From Bacillota bacterium (GTDB lineage Bacteria > Bacillota > Clostridia > Christensenellales > SZUA-584), in assembly GCA_023461435.1 (NCBI GenBank), contig JAEYLC010000020.1, positions 62,001 to 126,000 of the forward strand: 64,000 nt of DNA, read 5' to 3'. Shown in pieces: positions 60,010 to 64,000 of this stretch. The notes under the pieces were generated by a model, which ran no database searches, was not told the DNA's origin, and worked only from the letters and a program-made list of their open reading frames with translations. How positions within the stretch are numbered: position 1 is the first letter of the stretch; each line of letters opens with the position of its first letter. The translations under genes and the position numbers were made by a program.

Positions 60010-61308
60010 TTAGAGTTGTCTCTTGTCGATCACGCGCTTGGCCTTGCCTTCGCTGCGCGCGATGGTCTTGGGCTCCACGAGCGTGACCTGAACACCAATA
60101 TTGAGTACTGTCTGTATTTCCGCACAGATTCGTTTCTGCAGCGCTTCAAGCCTTTTGATCTCGTCCGAGAAGATTTCGGCGGATACCTCCACCTGCACCT
60201 CGAGCGTATCGGTGTTGTCCACGCGGTCCACCACGATCTGGTAGTGCGGCTCCACCTCGGCGATGTTCACGAGCACGCCTTCGATCTGCGACGGGAATAC
60301 GTTGACGCCGCGGATGATCAGCATGTCGTCGGTGCGCCCGAGCACCTTGCTCATGCGCGCCATCGTGCGGCCGCAGCCGCAGGTGTCGACGCTGAGCGAC
60401 GTGATGTCGCGCGTGCGGTAGCGGATCAGCGGGATACCGTCCTTGTCGATCGTTGTGATCACGAGCTCGCCCTTTTCACCGTACGGCAGGGGTTCGAGCG
60501 TGTTGGGATCGATGATCTCCGCGAGGAAGAAATCCTCCGCGATATGCAGGCCCTGTTTATATTCGCAGTCCGCCGCGACGCCCGGCCCCATGATCTCGCT
60601 GAGGCCGTAAATGTCGATCGCAAGCAGGTTCAGCCGCTGTTCGATCTCGGTGCGCATCGCCTCGGTCCACGGCTCCGCGCCGAACACGCCGCCCGTGAGC
60701 TTTAAGCTTTTGGGGTCAATGCCCATCTCCTCCATCGTTTCCGCGAGGTACAGCGCGTATGAAGGCGTGCAGGCCAGCAGCGTCGTGCCGAAATCCTGCA
60801 TCAGCATGATCTGGCGCTTCGTGTTGCCGCCCGAAACGGGGATCGTCATCGCGCCGAGCGCTTCCGCGCCGTAGTGCGCACCGAGGCCGCCCGTGAACAA
60901 ACCGTAGCCGTAGGCCACCTGTATCACCGAGTGTTTGCTTCCGCCCGCGAAAGTAAACGTGCGCGCCATGAGATCGCCCCAGTTTTTGATGTCGCGCTTT
61001 GTGTATCCCACCACGGTGGGCTTTCCGGTCGTGCCGGACGACGCGTGCACACGGCAGATCTCTTCCTGCGGCACCGCGAACATCCCGAACGGATAGTTGT
61101 CTCTTAAATCCTGTTTGAGCGTGAAGGGCAGCAGCTTCACATCGTCCACGCTTTTGATATCCTCGGGCTTCACGCCCTTTTCATCGAACGCCTTTTTATA
61201 GAAAGGCACATTCTCATACACCTTTTTGACTGTGGCAGCAAGCTTTTTCGTCTGCAATGCGCGAAGCTGCCCGCGGTCCATGCATTCGATTTCTTTATTC
61301 CAATACAT
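60010..61308 (-). CDS. paaK: Phenylacetate-CoA ligase family protein
   Basis: 432 residues. AMP-forming ligase that joins an aryl acetate (or similar acid) with CoA. The P-loop is [18 protein letters not shown], then [24 protein letters not shown] and the C-terminal [27 protein letters not shown] precedes the ATG. It lies between iorB and the ACT gene; a second, similar gene starts the cluster at the right edge. The acid used is not known, but indole- or phenylacetate suits the ior genes. Confidence 0.93.
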   Translation of the reverse strand: MYWNKEIECMDRGQLRALQTKKLAATVKKVYENVPFYKKAFDEKGVKPEDIKSVDDVKLLPFTLKQDLRDNYPFGMFAVPQEEICRVHASSGTTGKPTVVGYTKRDIKNWGDLMARTFTFAGGSKHSVIQVAYGYGLFTGGLGAHYGAEALGAMTIPVSGGNTKRQIMLMQDFGTTLLACTPSYALYLAETMEEMGIDPKSLKLTGGVFGAEPWTEAMRTEIEQRLNLLAIDIYGLSEIMGPGVAADCEYKQGLHIAEDFFLAEIIDPNTLEPLPYGEKGELVITTIDKDGIPLIRYRTRDITSLSVDTCGCGRTMARMSKVLGRTDDMLIIRGVNVFPSQIEGVLVNIAEVEPHYQIVVDRVDNTDTLEVQVEVSAEIFSDEIKRLEALQKRICAEIQTVLNIGVQVTLVEPKTIARSEGKAKRVIDKRQL

Positions 61309-61329
61309 TGTATTCCTCCACTATTTCGT

Positions 61330-61896
61330 TTAAGCGTTATAGCCCTTTTCGAATGCCGCGAGATTGACCTCCAGCGTTTTTGGGGGAACCGTTTGTTTAA
61401 TGGCATCGAGGAAGGCTTGTTTTTCAATATCCATGTGCCTTGCGAGCACGCCGAGCAGTACGATGTTGAGCGCCTTTAGGTTGCCCGCCTCTTTCGCGAG
61501 CGAGAGAGCGTCCACAAACACCGCATCCGGCACAATCTTGCGCACGCGCGATTCGATATCCGCAGGATATTGCTGCGCGCCCGTGATCACGGGCATCGGC
61601 AGAATCTCCTGCGTGTTAATAAACATCCTGCCGTTTTTTTTCAAACGGCCGCACCACCTCAATGCTTCGAGCTTTTCAAAAGCCAGAATAATATCCGCGC
61701 CTGCTTCGTCGATGACGGGCGCGTAAACCTTATCTCCGAAACGGACGTGCGTCACGACGCTGCCGCCGCGCTGGGCCATCCCGTGCACCTCCGAAAGCTT
61801 CACATCATATCCCAAATTGATCGCCAGATTCCCAAGAACCCGGCTCGCGAGCAGCGTCCCCTGCCCGCCGACACCCACAATCAATATATCCGTCAT
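61330..61896 (-). CDS. iorB: Indolepyruvate ferredoxin oxidoreductase, beta subunit
   Basis: 188 residues. The gamma-type subunit of 2-keto acid oxidoreductases: TDILIVGVGGQGTLLASRVL, SEVHGMAQRGGSVVTHVRFG. With IorA it converts aryl pyruvates, CoA and oxidised ferredoxin into aryl-acetyl-CoA and CO2, reversibly. ATG 61896 overlaps the iorA stop (ATGA) and has GGGG seven bases upstream; longer open frames inside iorA are not used. Confidence 0.95.
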   Translation of the reverse strand: MTDILIVGVGGQGTLLASRVLGNLAINLGYDVKLSEVHGMAQRGGSVVTHVRFGDKVYAPVIDEAGADIILAFEKLEALRWCGRLKKNGRMFINTQEILPMPVITGAQQYPADIESRVRKIVPDAVFVDALSLAKEAGNLKALNIVLLGVLARHMDIEKQAFLDAIKQTVPPKTLEVNLAAFEKGYNA

Positions 61897-63626
61897 ACGC
61901 ATACCCCTTGAGTTTCTATCGCACCGAACGCGCACACGTTTTGGCAAAGCCCGCAGCCGGTGCAAACGCTGGAGTCAATCTCCATGCCTTTGTCCGTGTT
62001 CTTGATGGCCGGACAGCCAAGCTTTAAGCACATGCCGCAGCTCTGGCACTTGTCCGTAATCTTATAAGGCGGCAGCACGCTTTTCTTGTCGAGCAGCGCA
62101 CACGGCCGCTTGGTGATGACCACGCTGAGTTCCTCGCGCGCCGTTTCTTCTTTGAGAATCTGTGTGAGCTCTTTTAAGTTGAACGGATCGACGATACGCA
62201 CGTTTTTCACGCCGATGGCACTCACAAGCGCGGGAATATCAATCGCGTAGGCGATATCGCCCTTCACTGTTTTGCCGGTGGCGGGATTGTCCTGATGGCC
62301 TGTCATGCCCGTCGTCGAGTTGTCAAGTATGATAACTGTGGAGGTCGCGCCGTTGTAGACCATGTCCACAAGGCCCGTGATCCCCGAATGGAAGAACGTC
62401 GAATCACCGATCACAGCGACCAGCTTTCGCGCGTAATCCTTGCCGCGTGCTTTTTCCATGCCCATCGCCATGCCGATGCTCGCGCCCATGCAGACGCACG
62501 CGTCGATGCCCTGAAGCGGCGGCAGCGCGCCGAGTGTATAGCAGCCGATATCGCCCGTGGCCGTCAGCCCCAATTTTTTAAGCACATAAAACACGGCTCG
62601 GTGCGGGCAGCCGGGGCACATGACCGGCGGCCTTTGAGGCAGATCGCCCGGGTCGCAGATATCCTTTTTCTCGCCGCCGATTTTTTCGGCGACAAGGTTC
62701 ACGCTGTATTCGCCCTGAACCGTGAATATCTCCTTGCCGATTACCTTGATGCCCATCGCCTTGATCTGGTTTTCAAAGAACGGCTCAAGCTCTTCCACCA
62801 CATAAAGCGTCTCCACCTGCGAGGCGAAATCGCGGATGAGCTTTTCGGGTATCGGATAGACGAGCCCCAGCTTGAGTGTGCTCGCCTGCGGCAGCGCCTC
62901 GCGCACGTAGTTGTACGCCACGCCGCTCGTCACAATGCCGATTTTCTTGTCTCTGTATTCCGTCACGTTGACGGCCAGCGTATCCGCCGCCGCCTTGATC
63001 TTATGCATACGCTGCTCCACAACGACGTGGCGCTTCTTCGCCATACCCGGCATCATCACATACTTCGCGATATCCTTCTGGTAGGGTTTGAGCATTTCGC
63101 CCGCGCGCGTGCCAAGCTCCACAAGCCCCTGCGAGTGCGAGAGACGCGTATTCGAACGCACGAGCACCGGCGTATCATACTGCTCGGAAAGCTCGTAGGC
63201 AAGCTTCATATAGTCTTTGGCTTCTTTGCTGTCGGCCGGCTCGAGCATCGGCACATGCGCGCTGCGCGCGTAGAACCGCGAATCCTGCTCGTTCTGGCTC
63301 GAATGCATGCCCGGATCGTCCGCGACAATGATCACAAGACCGCCGTTCACGCCCGTATAAGAGACGGTGAACAGCGGATCGGCCGCGACATTTAATCCCA
63401 CATGCTTCATGCAGCAAAGCGCGCGCGCACCCGCGATCGACGCGCCGATCGCCACCTCAAGCGCCACCTTCTCGTTGGGCGCCCATTCGGCGTATATTTC
63501 ATCGTATTTTGCGATGTTTTCCGTGATTTCTGTGCTTGGCGTTCCCGGATACGCCGCGGCGACCGTCACGCCCGCTTCATAAGCACCGCGCGCAAACGCC
63601 TCGTTTCCCAGCATCAGCTTCTTCAT
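61893..63626 (-). CDS. iorA: Indolepyruvate ferredoxin oxidoreductase, alpha subunit
   Basis: 577 residues. An N-terminal pyrimidine domain (MLGNEAFARGAYEAGVTVAA, AYPGTPSTEI), a TPP-binding domain (CPGCPHRAVFYVL, GDSTFFHSGITGL, ILDNSTTGMTGHQDNPATG) and a C-terminal pair of [4Fe-4S] clusters (CQSCGMCLKLGCP, CTGCGLCQNVCAFG). The whole is intact. An oxygen-sensitive enzyme, so this points to an anaerobe. GGGG precedes the ATG. Between paaK copy 2 and iorB in one operon. Confidence 0.96.
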   Translation of the reverse strand: MKKLMLGNEAFARGAYEAGVTVAAAYPGTPSTEITENIAKYDEIYAEWAPNEKVALEVAIGASIAGARALCCMKHVGLNVAADPLFTVSYTGVNGGLVIIVADDPGMHSSQNEQDSRFYARSAHVPMLEPADSKEAKDYMKLAYELSEQYDTPVLVRSNTRLSHSQGLVELGTRAGEMLKPYQKDIAKYVMMPGMAKKRHVVVEQRMHKIKAAADTLAVNVTEYRDKKIGIVTSGVAYNYVREALPQASTLKLGLVYPIPEKLIRDFASQVETLYVVEELEPFFENQIKAMGIKVIGKEIFTVQGEYSVNLVAEKIGGEKKDICDPGDLPQRPPVMCPGCPHRAVFYVLKKLGLTATGDIGCYTLGALPPLQGIDACVCMGASIGMAMGMEKARGKDYARKLVAVIGDSTFFHSGITGLVDMVYNGATSTVIILDNSTTGMTGHQDNPATGKTVKGDIAYAIDIPALVSAIGVKNVRIVDPFNLKELTQILKEETAREELSVVITKRPCALLDKKSVLPPYKITDKCQSCGMCLKLGCPAIKNTDKGMEIDSSVCTGCGLCQNVCAFGAIETQGVCV

Positions 63627-63653
63627 TCGTTTCCCCTCATGTTGTCTAATAAT

Positions 63654-64000
63654 TTATGACTGCCCGCGCAGGTCGGTGACGCGCTTGGCCTTGCCTTCAA
63701 ACCGCTTGAGCGACCGAGGCTCGACAAGCTTCACATCCGCGCCGATATTGAGTACCGTGTAGAGCGCGTGCTTGATTTTCTTTTCGAGCGCTTCCAGCGC
63801 GCTGAACTTTTCAATCAGCGACGCGTCCGTCACCTCGACGAGCACCTCTATTTTGTCCATATAGCCGTCCTTGCGGACGATGATCTCATAATGCGGCCCG
63901 ATATCCTCGACGCCGAGCAGCACGCTCTCAATCTGCGACGGGAACACGTTGACGCCACGGATGATCAGCATATCGTCCGTACGGCCCTGCACTTTGGCCA
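63654..64000 (-). CDS. Second phenylacetate-CoA ligase family protein, N-terminus outside window
   Basis: Only the last 115 residues are visible; the 5' part lies beyond the right edge. It reads on from the edge as [20 protein letters not shown], with the LVEPRSLKRFEGKAKRVTDL end. It is clearly homologous to the C-terminus of the paaK gene at 60010 but diverged, so the two are paralogues flanking iorAB. Its stop is 28 bases from iorA. Confidence 0.92.
   Translation of the reverse strand, partial: AKVQGRTDDMLIIRGVNVFPSQIESVLLGVEDIGPHYEIIVRKDGYMDKIEVLVEVTDASLIEKFSALEALEKKIKHALYTVLNIGADVKLVEPRSLKRFEGKAKRVTDLRGQS

Noticed and set aside
62295..63395. 366-residue plus-strand open frame opposite iorA
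   Set aside because: Shadow of iorA; no recognisable domain.

Overview
The window comes from a spore-forming, anaerobic Firmicute of the class Clostridia with a fairly high GC content. Evidence for this is the sporulation family genes (spoVS, ylbJ, a SpoVB/MurJ-type flippase), Gram-positive regulatory RNAs (a lysine riboswitch and a T-box leader), sigma-A promoters close to consensus, B. subtilis-type gene orders (ylxM-ffh-rpsP-khpA-rimM-trmD, hisS-aspS, purECFMNHD), and anaerobic energy genes (pta-ackA, ferredoxin-dependent iorAB). Placement below class level is not possible from the sequence alone. The high GC3 produces many long antisense open frames that are not genes.

Layout. 1-3.2 kb: an unrecognised helical protein (cut by the left edge), a TPR protein and a methyltransferase. 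3.4-8.1 kb, plus strand: a zinc-ribbon membrane protein, then a lysine-riboswitch-controlled operon asd-dapA-dapB. Its dapB is fused to an aspartokinase-like pair of ACT domains and is the most unusual gene here. 8.2-12.5 kb, minus strand: an MBL-fold hydrolase, a zinc-ribbon membrane protein, a condensation/acetyltransferase-fold protein, an HSL-type esterase and a cupin. 12.6-20.3 kb, minus: the purine operon purE-C-F-M-N-H-D, interrupted between purN and purH by a cluster of dispersed intergenic repeats. 20.5-30 kb: small cysteine-rich DUF1540 protein, a PanE family reductase, a PAP2-like protein with a DegV protein, a membrane-bound XRE regulator, a polar amino acid ABC importer, an EamA transporter and a SpoVB/MurJ flippase. 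30.1-30.4 kb: a frameshifted lamin-tail-domain remnant. 30.6-35.6 kb: a phosphodiester glycosidase gene and the SRP/ribosome maturation operon. 35.8-37.7 kb: small membrane and lipoprotein genes. 37.8-46.6 kb: ftsY-smc, spoVS, thioredoxin, rseC-like and T-box-controlled hisS-aspS. 47-50.5 kb: pta-ackA and tmcAL. 50.8-55 kb: a VOC protein and a BlaI/M56 peptidase pair with its operator. 55.2-59.5 kb: ylbJ, coaD, rsmD, formyl-THF cyclo-ligase and alr. 59.6-64 kb: ACT protein, paaK, iorB, iorA and a second paaK, cut by the right edge.

How the genes work together. The window holds mostly housekeeping genes. asd, dapA and dapB make tetrahydrodipicolinate from aspartyl phosphate for lysine and cell wall. 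Lysine should stop the operon through the riboswitch and perhaps inhibit the DapB protein through its ACT tail. The paaK-iorAB-paaK-ACT cluster links aryl acetates, aryl-CoA and aryl pyruvates. The minus strand carries most genes from 8 kb to the right edge. No tRNA, rRNA, prophage, transposase or CRISPR array was found. The only mobile-looking DNA is three families of short non-coding repeats.
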